Positions 35,162 to 45,501 of a stretch of 64,000 bases of DNA are shown here, one piece after another. The notes below the pieces were generated by a model. The model saw only the letters and a program-made list of their open reading frames with translations. It was not told where the DNA came from and searched no databases. The stretch covers positions 496,001-560,000 of the forward strand of contig NC_085890.1 in assembly GCF_035222375.1 (NCBI RefSeq). Direction: 5' to 3'. How positions within the stretch are numbered: the stretch's first letter is position 1; each line of letters starts with the position of its first letter. The DNA is from Podospora pseudocomata (taxonomy: Eukaryota > Ascomycota > Sordariomycetes > Sordariales > Podosporaceae). The position numbers and the translations under genes were made by a program.

Positions 35162-36681
35162 ATGATACTGAAGAGTTCTTCATCAACAGCACGGATATTC
35201 ACAAGAGCTCTGCTCTCGAGCGGAGCAACAGCACAGCACTTCTCAGCAGCACCTGCACTCAGATCAAAAATGGCCGAGTCCAACTCAACCCAGGCCAATG
35301 GTGCCTCTGTCACAGCATACCAGCCGCGATACATCGATGTGGGTAGTTTATCATTTAATCTCATCGACTAGCCACTAATAAACCGTTTCCGCCTCATCAG
35401 ATTGGCATCAACCTCGCTGATCCCATCTTCCGCGGCCGTTACCATGGCAAATCAAGGCACCCCGATGACCTCCAGGGTGTCATCGACAGAGCCAAAGAAG
35501 TAGGCTGCACCAAGCTCCTCGTAACCGGCTCCTCCTTCAAATCCTCCCGTGACGCCCTCAAAATAGCCTCCGAATTCCCGAACGTGGTCTTCACCACAGC
35601 CGGAATCCACCCCTGCTCCTCCTCCATCTTCTCCCCCTCCCACCACAAACACCACGACGAGTCCCAATCCGAGGACGAATCCGCCGACCAGCACACCCCC
35701 GCCTGCGGGCCCGACCCAACAAAACCCATCCTCGATGGCGAAGGCGTCGACCACGCCCGCTCAGAAGTCATCATCTCCGACCTCAAAGACCTGATCACTA
35801 CCGCTCCGAAAAACAGCCTCATAGCCTTTGGCGAGTTCGGCCTCGACTACGACAGACTCCACTACTGCTCAAAGGAAGTACAACTCCACTCCTTCGACGC
35901 CCAGCTCAGACTCGCGGCGTCGCTCTCCCCTCAGTTACCGCTCTTTCTCCACTCCCGCGCCGCACACGGGGACTTTGTTCGTCTGCTCAAATATGCGTTT
36001 GGCCCTAGGCTTGAAAAGCTGCAAAAGGGTGGTGTAGTCCACTCTTTTACTGGAACAATAGAAGAGGCAAAAGAGCTGATGGATCTGGGATTGTACATTG
36101 GCATCAACGGGTGCAGTTTCAAGACCGTCGAAAACTGCGAGGTGGTCAAGCAAATCGACCTGAGCAAGATGATGCTTGAGACGGATGGTCCGTGGTGTGA
36201 GGTTAGGCCTACGCATGAGGGGTGGAAGTATCTGGTTCAGTTTGAGGAAGCTAGAAGAAAGGAAGAGGAGGAGAAGAAGAGGCTAGAGGAGGAGGAGAGG
36301 CAAAAGCAGGAAAAGATCGAGGCAGAAAGAAAAGCGCAGGAGGAGCTGGAGAAGAAGGCTGCTGAGTTGGAGTTGGGGGGTGGTGTAGAGGGGGGCAAGG
36401 CTGGCGGGGAAGGGGAGAAGAAGAGACAGCGACAACCCAAGAAGCCTAAGCAGCGACAGCAGCCGCAGGGGAAGAATCAGAAGAAGGAAAGCGAAGTGCC
36501 TGATCGGTTCAAGGTTGTCAAGAAGGAGAAGTGGGAGGAGGGGGCGATGGTCAAGGGGAGGAATGAGCCGTGCACCATTGAGCGGATTGCGAGGATTGTG
36601 GCTGGGATCAAGGGGGTGGGTGTGGAGGAGGTGTGTGAAGCTGCATGGGAGAACACTGCCAAGGTGTTTGGTCCTTTTTGA
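35162..36681 (+). CDS. TatD-family metal-dependent DNase with lysine/glutamate-rich insertion
   Basis: Exons 35162-35338 and 35401-36681 encode 485 aa, or 449 aa from the internal ATG at 35270. TatD enzymes are TIM-barrel metal-dependent 3'-5' exonucleases linked to DNA repair and apoptotic DNA decay. Seen: YIDIGINLADPIF metal motif across the splice, TAGIHPC, GEFGLDYDRL, LPLFLHSRAAHGDF, GGVVHSFTG and LETDGPWCEVRP, the expected metal ligands in order. Oddities: a Ser/His/Asp-rich insert after TAGIHPC and a long KEEEEKKRLEEE-type charged insert at about 380-450 relative to the barrel end, before the usual C-terminal helix (RIARIVAGIKGV). The first 36 residues are Arg/Ser/Ala-rich without acidic residues, like a mitochondrial presequence; the internal Met starts MAESNSTQ, so two products are possible. 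Convergent with the CENP-N gene, 162 bp apart. Confidence 0.9.
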
Positions 36682-36843
36682 GTTGATTATGACAGCTACA
36701 AGCCGATAGAAAGCGTAGAAAGATTTCATTGTTTCTCCAGAATTCCAGGGGTCTTATTTTTCTGTGCTGACACCCGCCGGCTACCATACAACCAAACTCC
36801 ATACAAATGCTCATTCATAGTATACAACAGAATATTCAAAACA

Positions 36844-38268
36844 CTACAGTCCAGAGCCCTTATGCCCTCTTATCCTGCCATTTCTCACAGCCCCTACGGT
36901 GACACCCTCCTCACCCGTCATCCACCCCGGCATCTTTTCCCCATCTATGACCCCGCATTCAACCAACTGTCGTATTCCCGCAAAGACATGGTTGCCATGA
37001 AACGTCAACCTCACATTTGGCCTGAATGCTTCCTCCCCGTCATCCGCCCCTTCAATATCCATCCTATCAGCATCATCACCCCCAATCTCGAAAGGATCCT
37101 CCATAACCAAATCCACCCTCTCCACCCCCTTCCCATCTCCTACCCGTGCCGTATCCCCAAACCGAGCTTGCGCGACCAGCTTGGCCCGTTTATTCACCCT
37201 CTCCTCCACCGTCGGTCTCTCCCTCCTCTTCTTATCACCATTTCCTTGTTCTTCCTCCTCTGTTGCATCGCTCAACGGTGGGCTAGGCAAAACAGTACTC
37301 AACGGGGACTCTTTGACCTTCTCATCCGCATAGATACTCCACCCACCACCTGCCGCATTGCCTCTCGTCGCGCCCCTTCGATTGAGCAACCCCTCTAGAT
37401 TTCTTGTCGTCAAAGAAGTACTCTGCAGCGTGACCCTCTGCCTCGGTAGTGACAGCGCCTTTGGTATCCCCTCCACCAGCAGCGCCCTAAGCGATTTCGA
37501 TTCTGACGCCCCTGTCGGGCCGGTAGAGGTGGGTTTAGAAATGAAAATATTTGGTGAGCCATCCGGGAAGGCGATGAGTATCGTCTTGGAGCCAGTGTCC
37601 ATGTTGCCATTGGAGAATAGGGACAAAGAGGTGTTGTAGGGGGAGTCGATGACAAAGATCCTCAGTATCAGCAAGGGAAGCGTCTTGTGACGGTCGAGGT
37701 TGTAGTGTGCTTTGATATCAGGCAGGATATGAGCCTGGAGCGATTTGAGAAACAACGAAGGGTGAAACCTTGGTATGGTTAGTGATGTTTTGTCGGCTTC
37801 CAGCGGCTGCACCTCGCCGTCGTCGTCCTCTGTTGGTGCTTTCAGCGGGACTATGTTATAGGCTGACCATTTGTGGGAGGTTGGGTGGTCGTAGAGGTAT
37901 TGCAGGTCTGCGATGGCGAGCTGGTAGAGCGATACCCCGTGCCGCCAGTCGCCTGTGGTGATTCTGTCTAGAACATCTCTTTTGGAGCCTTTACGATTCT
38001 GGAGGGAGAGGTACTCTTCCCGGAGCTCCTCCGGGGATGAGGCAGGGGGGTAGAAGTCGCCGTCATCTTCTTCTTCATCGTCGTCCTGGTCTGGACGGAG
38101 GTAGGGGGTGGCTAGAGATAGGTTGTCCTCGTCTAGCCAGTCCAAGGCAACAGAGATGAGAGAAGCGCGTGAGAGCCGGCTAAGAATTTTGGTGACTGTT
38201 GTGCTGGAGGGGTTGACGCGTAGAGAGGAGGGCAGAGGCGCTGTGGTAGGGACCGATATTCGGGACAT
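36844..38268 (-). CDS. chl4: Inner kinetochore protein, CENP-N/Chl4/Mis15 family
   Basis: Single exon, 474 aa. Chl4/Mis15/CENP-N is part of the constitutive centromere-associated network and binds CENP-A nucleosomes with its Iml3/CENP-L partner. Seen: N-terminal helical block typical of the family (LPSSLRVNPSSTTVTKILSR, then SLISVALDWL), an acidic segment with DQDDDEEEDDGD, the conserved block DVLDRITTGDWRHGVSLYQLAIADLQYLYD, then LPLLILRIFVIDSPYN and a C-terminal half with the conserved LTFHGNHVFAGIRQLVE and GVIDGEKMPGWMTGEEGV. Length fits fungal Chl4. The start was chosen as the first Met before MSRISVP; the frame upstream lacks a better one. Confidence 0.88.
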   Translation of the reverse strand: MSRISVPTTAPLPSSLRVNPSSTTVTKILSRLSRASLISVALDWLDEDNLSLATPYLRPDQDDDEEEDDGDFYPPASSPEELREEYLSLQNRKGSKRDVLDRITTGDWRHGVSLYQLAIADLQYLYDHPTSHKWSAYNIVPLKAPTEDDDGEVQPLEADKTSLTIPRFHPSLFLKSLQAHILPDIKAHYNLDRHKTLPLLILRIFVIDSPYNTSLSLFSNGNMDTGSKTILIAFPDGSPNIFISKPTSTGPTGASESKSLRALLVEGIPKALSLPRQRVTLQSTSLTTRNLEGLLNRRGATRGNAAGGGWSIYADEKVKESPLSTVLPSPPLSDATEEEEQGNGDKKRRERPTVEERVNKRAKLVAQARFGDTARVGDGKGVERVDLVMEDPFEIGGDDADRMDIEGADDGEEAFRPNVRLTFHGNHVFAGIRQLVECGVIDGEKMPGWMTGEEGVTVGAVRNGRIRGHKGSGL

Positions 38269-39972
38269 CTTCAGGCTTATGAATGATGATGCTGGAGATT
38301 AAGAAACAAATGGAGCTCCGTGAAAGCAAACAGAATGGGTTGCCTTAGCCGGGGTGTCCCGGAGAGGGTCCGTTCCGGCGAACGTCAACAATGGATCCGC
38401 TCGCACCGTGTTTCCGGCGAGCTTCGGGGGGGTGCAGGCCGAGAAACCCGGAATTGATTTACAGAGCTGAGCTGGTCCAGAGCCCCCACGCCGTTTTGCA
38501 GAACGTGTTGGCAGTTGGAGCGCGTTCTTGCGTCACATGGTGGTCTGGACCGCAGTGTGTGGCCCGTGCTCTTACCTAGGTGAGCTTCACCCCGCAAAAT
38601 CACAACGGCACAGCGCCCACGCACCCCGCACGCCTCAATATCTTGGCTTTTGACATGTCTCATCAGCGTTTTCCTCTTCTTTTGATGGTTCTAGATGAAC
38701 GGTAGTACACAATGGATTCTGAAGAAGAAAACGCCGACGAAAAGAACAGCTACCATTAAAAGATTTTAGACGATAGGAAGGGGCAAGCGTCTATATCGAG
38801 CCGCTGACGTTGCCGAGCCACGTATCGGGGTGCCGAGTATCGGAGCACGCGGAGACAGGTGGGAGCCAAGTGAGTGGGAACCCTCCTTCACGTGCGTTTT
38901 ACCCTTCCTGGAATTCCGGATCGTTTCCCTCTGAAATCTTCAGTTGTGAGCTTTTGTCAGCATCTGCTGAGATTCAGGGCTCGATTGCCGAGTGAGAACG
39001 TGGCAAACTGTCCCCATCAGGACAACCCTTCTCTTCAAGTGGAAATGAATGGAGATCAACAGGCATTGTGCTCTTGGCACGGTCATTGATGATGATGAAT
39101 GATTAACCGTCGACTCAGGCACAGACAAAGAAAGGGCGGGGGAAACACGTTCCTGTACCTGTCGTGATAGGGTCAATGGCACCAAAGAAAAGAAGGCCCT
39201 GAGACTGAAGAGACTGAAGGTTTCAGTAGGAGCGGAATTGCTAACGCAGGTTCGTGATGGAAATGCAAAAAATTGTCTGCAAGCGCGTGGTTCTTAGCAG
39301 TGATTGGAGTCCTGTCCGTCTGAAGAGAGGGGCACTCGGGCAATTTGGGTCTCGGCTACCGAGAGCGTGGGAGTCAATGTGCCTCTGACTAATAGCGACC
39401 ATCGGACCGTGGGAATAGCGGGAAGCGCACCAGGGTTATCCCACCAAATCCACGTTGAGCGCTGTCTTCCGACTGTCTTCCCACTGGCCCGGGCGCCGAT
39501 TTCTTGAACTGTTCTCATGTCCAGTCTCCATCACTCTTCCACTTCAGCAACACACTGGCTCCCAACTTGAGGCCATCATCGTCAGCAGAGGGCCCCGTCT
39601 CCCAGCTAGCTCTCACTGCCCTACATCCACCGACCTGTCTAGCTCTTTGTTTCAGCCAAAGACGCTGACTCGCCCGTACAACGCTCGCTTCCTTTTAGGA
39701 ACTGAAGCCGAAGCGAGTGCCGATTTGTTCTCCGGCCACCAAAGGACGCCCCGCCTCATTCACCTCCCCTCGACCGACCCTTTGTCTCCCGCCCACCGCC
39801 CACCTGCCGACATATTTGCAATTGTCTAAATCTCAAAGGGACGGATTTCGCAATCACCAATTCCACTCGACGACCAAAGACTCTTAAACGCCCCTCAGGC
39901 AATCACCCCCGCGAGCGCGCGTGCTGGAGCTTTTATTCGACGTTTGACAAGAGGGAGGAATTAAACATCGCC
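38269..39972. other. Divergent regulatory region, chl4 and cys-3-like gene
   Basis: 1.7 kb with no supported gene. Long upstream regions are usual for bZIP regulators. Pyrimidine-rich tracts at about 39640-39800 suggest transcription start and leader of the bZIP gene. Confidence 0.55.
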
Positions 39973-41599
39973 ATGGCCTACTCCAGCGCGCGGAGAGGTG
40001 TCAATGTGACCCAATATCTCCGTGAATTGAACCAAGATGGCGGCGTGGTAGAGGAGACGCTCATCACGGATGAAGACCTCGCCAAGGACCTTGCGCTCTT
40101 TACCAACACTCAGTTCTTCGACTTTGAGACTGGCCAGAACACCGACTACCAGGCGCCACCTGTCAAGCCCGACACATTACAAACATCACCAACCGAGGAG
40201 TTGACGTCGGCCGACTCTATCATGGGTGACTTTGGCTTTTCTGATTTTTCCATCCCAGGTTAGTGTGGCTTTACTCCGTCAATTTTGGTATTTTTCTTTC
40301 ACTTTCATATGCTTCTTTGTTGGTTTCAATCTTGATATTGGCAGGGGTTGGTCATGGTGCTGCGGTGTTTGGTGGTGGAGGACTTTGAGTTGTTTGGCTG
40401 GTTGTTTCAGTTTCCTCCTGCCTTCTACAAGACCCCTTCAACAGCCAACCCGCTCAGCAAGTGCTAAATACATCACCTGGCTATGTCGCAACCGGAAAGC
40501 AGCAGGAAGATGGAAAAGGCTGCAGTCTCGGGGCGGTGACAGGGCCACAGAGAGCGGTTCGTCTTATCGCAGATCGAGCAAGTGCTTCGCACCCCACTCT
40601 CTCGCTCATGGCGAGTGTGCCCCCATGTTTTGCGGGCGGCTTGTGATTGGAAGGCTGCACCATGGGCTGGCTTCGAGGTGCATGCGGTTGGGAAGCACGA
40701 AGTCCCTGGGCGATGCTTGGGCCTGCCTATATGGGGCTGACAAATGATCGTCGATGCTCGCGATGATGCCATTTCTCGTGACTTTTGGGGGATTGCACCA
40801 TCGACACTGGGGCATCAGTGGCCCGTTTGGGACCGCTCCGCCGTTTGGCTCAATATCCCTGGATCTCCGCCCTTCCCGTCGGCGGCGCTGTCCGGCACTC
40901 TAGCCTGTTCTTTTGTCTTGTACTTGTGCAATTGGCTACGTCTTGTATCGATATTGTTGTTCACTCGCTGACCATGGCACCATGTCTCCAGGCGACTACA
41001 GCTTCGGTGATTTTGGCAGCAACTACACCTCGCCCACGGTCCCGGCCTTCCCAGACAACTTAGGCAACCTGCAGCCCATCCAGCCCACGCCCCAATCCTC
41101 CTATGCCCCGCCAGTCCCCCAGCAGCACCAGCCAGGGTATGTTCACACTGTAGCAGCTCCCGTTATCGGGGGCGAGAAGCGCAAAGCCACTGAACAGCTT
41201 AGTCCCCCGAACCGCATCCTGAGCTTCGAAGACGCGTCGCGCATGGCCGCTGAGGAGGACAAGAGGAGACGCAACACGGCCGCCAGCGCACGCTTCCGCA
41301 TCAAGAAGAAGCAGAGGGAGCAGGCCCTCGAAAAGTCGGCCAGGGAGATGACGGAGAAGGTTACCATGTTGGAAGGACGCATCTCTGCCCTCGAGACGGA
41401 GAACAAGTGGCTCAAGTCGCTCGTGACGGAGAAACACGGCGACAAGCAGGACATTCTCGAGAAGTTCTTCAAGGAGTTTGCGGCCAGGGAAGCCAAGAAA
41501 GGATCGTCGTCTTCGGGTATCAAGGACAGCATCAGCGCTGCCAGCTCCACCACCGCCGTTGACGACTCGGACAAGTCGCCCGCCAAGAGGAAGGATTGA
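39973..41599 (+). CDS. cys-3: bZIP transcription factor, Cys-3/MetR-like sulfur regulator
   Basis: Exons 39973-40258 and 40992-41599 encode 297 aa around an unusually long 733-nt intron. Cys-3 (Neurospora) and MetR (Aspergillus) activate sulfate uptake and sulfur assimilation genes when sulfur is scarce. Seen: N-terminal RRGVNVTQYLRELN and DLALFTNTQFFDFETG blocks that I associate with this family, a Pro/Gln-rich middle, then basic region EEDKRRRNTAASARFRIKKK (the NxxAASxR core starts at Asn190) and a leucine-zipper helix to about 245. The splice restores IPG-DYSFGDFG. Two perfect ATGRYRYCAT sites lie in the intron, supporting the family assignment and autoregulation. An in-frame ATG at 40982, inside the intron, would give a shorter form (MSPGDYSF...) if transcription starts downstream. 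Alternative: another bZIP of the Gcn4-like group. Confidence 0.82.
40763..40772. promoter_or_regulatory. CYS3/MetR-type palindrome in intron
   Basis: ATGATGCCAT fits the Neurospora CYS3 consensus ATGRYRYCAT at all positions. It lies in the long intron of the gene that encodes the likely binding protein. Confidence 0.6.
40974..40983. promoter_or_regulatory. Second CYS3/MetR-type palindrome in intron
   Basis: ATGGCACCAT fits ATGRYRYCAT at all positions and ends nine bases before exon 2. It overlaps the alternative in-frame ATG at 40982. Confidence 0.6.
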
Positions 41600-42279
41600 G
41601 GTATTCTTTGGTGACAAAGATATCATAATCTGGTTTTCTTATCTGGGCTCTTCTTGTTTCAAGTCATTTCATCAGCGAGGGGTTTAACGGTGGGGGATTG
41701 GAGAGGCCCTTTTTGCTGCGGATATACCATATCATCATTATCATCATTCAAATCATCGAAGGCGTTTCATCTCGAATTATTCGGTCTTTTTTTGTTTTTG
41801 TTTCTTGTTTTGGTCTTGTCTGATTTTACGACTTGCTTTTTTCTTTATACCTGGTCCATTTACCTTGGGTTTCCGGTGTTCTGGAGCTTTAAGGGAAAGC
41901 GGGAAGGGAATAAGGCAATCATTTGGGGGGTGGGGAGGAGTAGGGAGTGGGTGGGATTTCAGCTGAAAGGCTGGAGGGAAAAGAACGGAGGGGTGATTTT
42001 GTTTAGTACTGTTTGCTTTTGGTGTTTTTACGAAGCTTGCGAGCTACAGATCTCATCATCATCACTTTTGTACCACAAGGCAGTTACATAACACTGATGG
42101 TCGTATGATGTCTTGTATTTCACATGGATACAAGAGTTATATGAATATTTTTACGAAGTTGATGAATGGGATGGTCGGGTAGCGCATATATAGCGACAAG
42201 AGAAATATAAATATACAAAAGTCATAACAAAATATCATGATCACATTGACTGTTGAACACTATTCTACTACTCTTTCTT
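41600..42279. other. Convergent intergenic region
   Basis: About 680 nt between the 3' ends of the bZIP gene and the next minus-strand gene. T-rich with a TATAAATATA-like AT stretch near 42205. No gene seen. Confidence 0.55.
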
Positions 42280-42954
42280 TTATGCTGTGTTGTTTTCATC
42301 ACCACCACGTAGAGTGGCCAAACGCAACTGGTTCCTCTTTCCCAGGACCCGAAGCGTGTTTTCCCTCTCGAACGAGGACATCTCCTGCCAGTTGGCGATG
42401 CGGGCCAGGGTGCCGTCCCTGTTGATGACCATTGGTCCGAGGGCGTCGAGGGAGATGGGGGCCCCGTTTACGACGACGGTGGTTGTTTTGCCTGGGGTTT
42501 CGGTCTCCTCGGTGCCGGGGGCGGGGAGGGCGGGAAGTGGTTGTTGTTTTGGGATTGCGACATTTGCGGTGGGGTCCTCCTCCTGACGGGTAGTGGTTGC
42601 TGTTGTTGTTGTTGTTGTTGTTGATGATGGGGTTTCTTCTTGTTCTTCCACATGGGCGGGTCTAACGGCTGCTGTTGCGGGTGTGGCAGCAGATGCGGCT
42701 GGTGTTGTTGGAGGTTGATGGAATGATGGTGAGCGCCCGGGGTTGGGTGGCGTGCTTGTTGCGGATGGGGCGGGGCTAGTGGTGGTGGTGCTGGACATTG
42801 TTCTGCGGTGGTGGTGGTGGTGCAGTAGGTGGTTGTGATGGTGGGGTAGCTGAGTTGAGGCCGATGATGAAGAAGATGGCAAGAGTGTCCGATGGGAATG
42901 TGCTCTTCTGGCTAGTAGTAGTTGTGCGAAGAGTTGGGGGCGGAGACGCATCAA
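42280..42954 (-). CDS. Conserved fungal hypothetical protein with C-terminal GPMVINRDGTL block
   Basis: 224 aa from the Met at 42954, or 172 aa from the internal Met at 42798. The N-terminal 30 residues (RLRPQLFAQLLLARRAHSHR) look like a mitochondrial presequence. Then come His runs, Thr/Ser/Pro/Ala-rich low complexity and a Thr run, and finally a compact block of about 50 residues, DALGPMVINRDGTL then IANWQEMSSFERENTLRVLGKRNQ, which is clearly structured and unlike the rest. I recall similar C-termini on uncharacterised ascomycete proteins but know no function. Whether the first Met is used, and whether an upstream exon exists, is unresolved. Confidence 0.7.
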   Translation of the reverse strand: MMRLRPQLFAQLLLARRAHSHRTLLPSSSSSASTQLPHHHNHLLHHHHHRRTMSSTTTTSPAPSATSTPPNPGRSPSFHQPPTTPAASAATPATAAVRPAHVEEQEETPSSTTTTTTTATTTRQEEDPTANVAIPKQQPLPALPAPGTEETETPGKTTTVVVNGAPISLDALGPMVINRDGTLARIANWQEMSSFERENTLRVLGKRNQLRLATLRGGDENNTA

Positions 42955-45501
42955 TGGGTTGGGGTGAGTGGGCAGCTCACTTTTTTCTCGGATAGGTGAG
43001 AAGGGGAGTGAGAATGAGGAGGGTTGTGAGAAGGGAAGGATGATGTGATGATTGTGATCGATCTGACAGGATGTTCCCGTTGCAGATGTGTTGCTTGGTT
43101 CTCTTTTGATGCTTGGGGCGTTTTAAGATTTGGGAATGGCTTCGGATGATTTACCGTACAGGTGAGGCTTGTCGACGGAGATATTCTTGTATGTGCTGGT
43201 GTTTTCACTGAATCATGATGCTTGATGGAGACTGGAAACGTCTAGAACAGACCCCAATTTTACCTACGGTGTAGCTGAGGTGAGGCTAGCTGTTCACCTT
43301 GGGTGTGGTCTGTGCACTATCTCTAAATGTTTGCCAAGAAAGACCCTTTGAATCCGTGAGTCTGACAGATATGGCGACATCAACGGTGTTGATTGATTTT
43401 TTTCAGAAAGCCCATTTAAAACTTTCACGATATATCCTGATGGCGGTATTGACAGGTGTGTGACCCGCAGCTAAGGCAGGTTACACTACTAATTTGGAGC
43501 GATATGCGTGGTTGTCTCTGCTGCTGGTTGTCATCGGTGGTGCTCATGGTTCGCACAGGGACCCGATCACGCAATATGCTAGCTGGATGACTCCAGGCCT
43601 TCTTTTAATGGGTCTGGATTCTTTGCTCCTTCTCGCTTCCGACGGTAACCAGGTGTCTCTGGAAATCCAGTGGGCATCGTCGCTTCCCGAAATGCACTTC
43701 CCACTCTGACAGGCTCCTTCCTGAAAGTCTTGACCGGTTAGGTGACCGCTGAAACCTTCCTCTTTCTTTCATCTTCTTGATTGATCGAGACAAGACTTCG
43801 CTGGCGGCTTGCGACGCGTGATCGAGAACGTGGTGTGTCAGCCTCGCAGCACGAATCAACCCCGACATGACTTCCCCACGGCTCTGAACCAACCACAGCA
43901 GCATGTTGGGCAACAAAATCAGGGTCCAGCTTCCCTATGGGGTAAAAGAAAACAGGAAGAGAGCGGGACAAGCACCCGGCCTCCCTCACTCTCCCCTTGG
44001 CCAGACCACCGGCGAGTCCTGTGGCTAGGAAAAGTCTGCAGAAGCACTTCAGCTTGCCTGCAGACGGAGGATCAACGTGGGGGTAAGCGACCATTCTTTC
44101 GTCTTGTTACACATGTCCAGCCTTTCGAGTTGGATGTACCAGTCTCTCGAAGGTATCCCGTGTCAGACGGGAACATGCCATTGCAGAGTGCAGTGATCTG
44201 CTCCGCGGAACTGCTCACGGCATCCCCCACGCACGCTTTGCTGACCTGTGCTGATCACAGGGTGTGATAGTCTAACTCGTGGTGTTGGATACCTGGAGTA
44301 ACAAGCCTCGGCTCTTCACTTTAACCCACGGGACGTTAGGCGTCTGGCCAGTCACTCACCTTGTGTCTTTGATCTTGTTGGCGAGAATCTCGAAGAAAAG
44401 CCATCGCCATTTACAGTACCCTACTCAAGAAGACTACAGAGACGGTTTACTTCCCCTCAAGGTTTCAGGCTCAACTCAAACAAAACGTCTTCCCACCAAC
44501 ACGACTACGCGAACCGATCATAGCACACCGAGCCGACCCTCCGTATTCAGTTTGTCACGTTCAGCCCACACATACATATCCTTCGACCGGTCTGAAGCCC
44601 CCACGAGACAACTGACAGTCACTATTGAATACGTTCGGCATGCTGCGAGTTCAATATGCCCGAATGCCCCTCAGTCTGACCCGTTGCTTGGTTCTTGTCT
44701 GTTGGGGACCGACACGGAATGTAATGGCTCCTTCACGCGGCCCCATCGGTCGCAACGTTCCGATGATATAGTAGCAGATGTCGACAAGTCTGCACGAGTT
44801 TCATCATTCGAAATATCCGACGGCAAGGCGCTCAGAAAGGGATAATCCAGTGACTCTACCCGATGGTATCGGCAGCTGCTCTTGATATTCAAGGGTTGAC
44901 ATCCACCAGTTTTAGGTTCACACAAGTCTGGTTGAGTAACGCCACTTTCATCACCACACTCAACACGAACCAAGACCGAACACAAGACCAGGCCACACTA
45001 TTTGATTTGAATTCCGGGCGCCCATATTCGTGGCGTGTGTAATATAGCGGTATTACATTCTGCTCTTCGAGCCAAGGACTTAGGTTCGATTCCTAACTAC
45101 TCACCACAGCGCATTTGGCTTTCAGCGTTTGCTTTTGTGATTTTTCTATTTTATCTTTTTCATATCCCCCCAGAAGGTCTTTTCTTTTGAGATTCAACTC
45201 ATTACCCCCCCTCCCAAAAAAAAAAACAAGCCCTCTTCTTACTTACGATTGTGTCTTCAATTCAGCAATACCTAAGTATTCCACAGGCATCTTGCGAAGC
45301 TTTCAGACCACATTTTATGCATATGATCATTGCGGCCAATCGGATCATGCCGCGCGCGAGTTCGCTCATGGTTTCAACAAGTCTCACGATCCAGTAGCAG
45401 CACCAACAGCGAAGCAGAGAGTGGTAAAGTGTATTGCACAAAGACTCAGTTTCATCGAATGCTTGAGACTAAACACAGAACATACATCATCTCTCTTGCT
45501 T
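42955..45501. other. Large gene-free region with a tRNA-like fragment
   Basis: About 2.5 kb. Open frames up to 188 codons occur but none has a recognisable domain or convincing start. At about 45040-45105 there is a tRNA-like sequence with a perfect B-box (see findings). Otherwise nothing identifiable. Confidence 0.5.
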
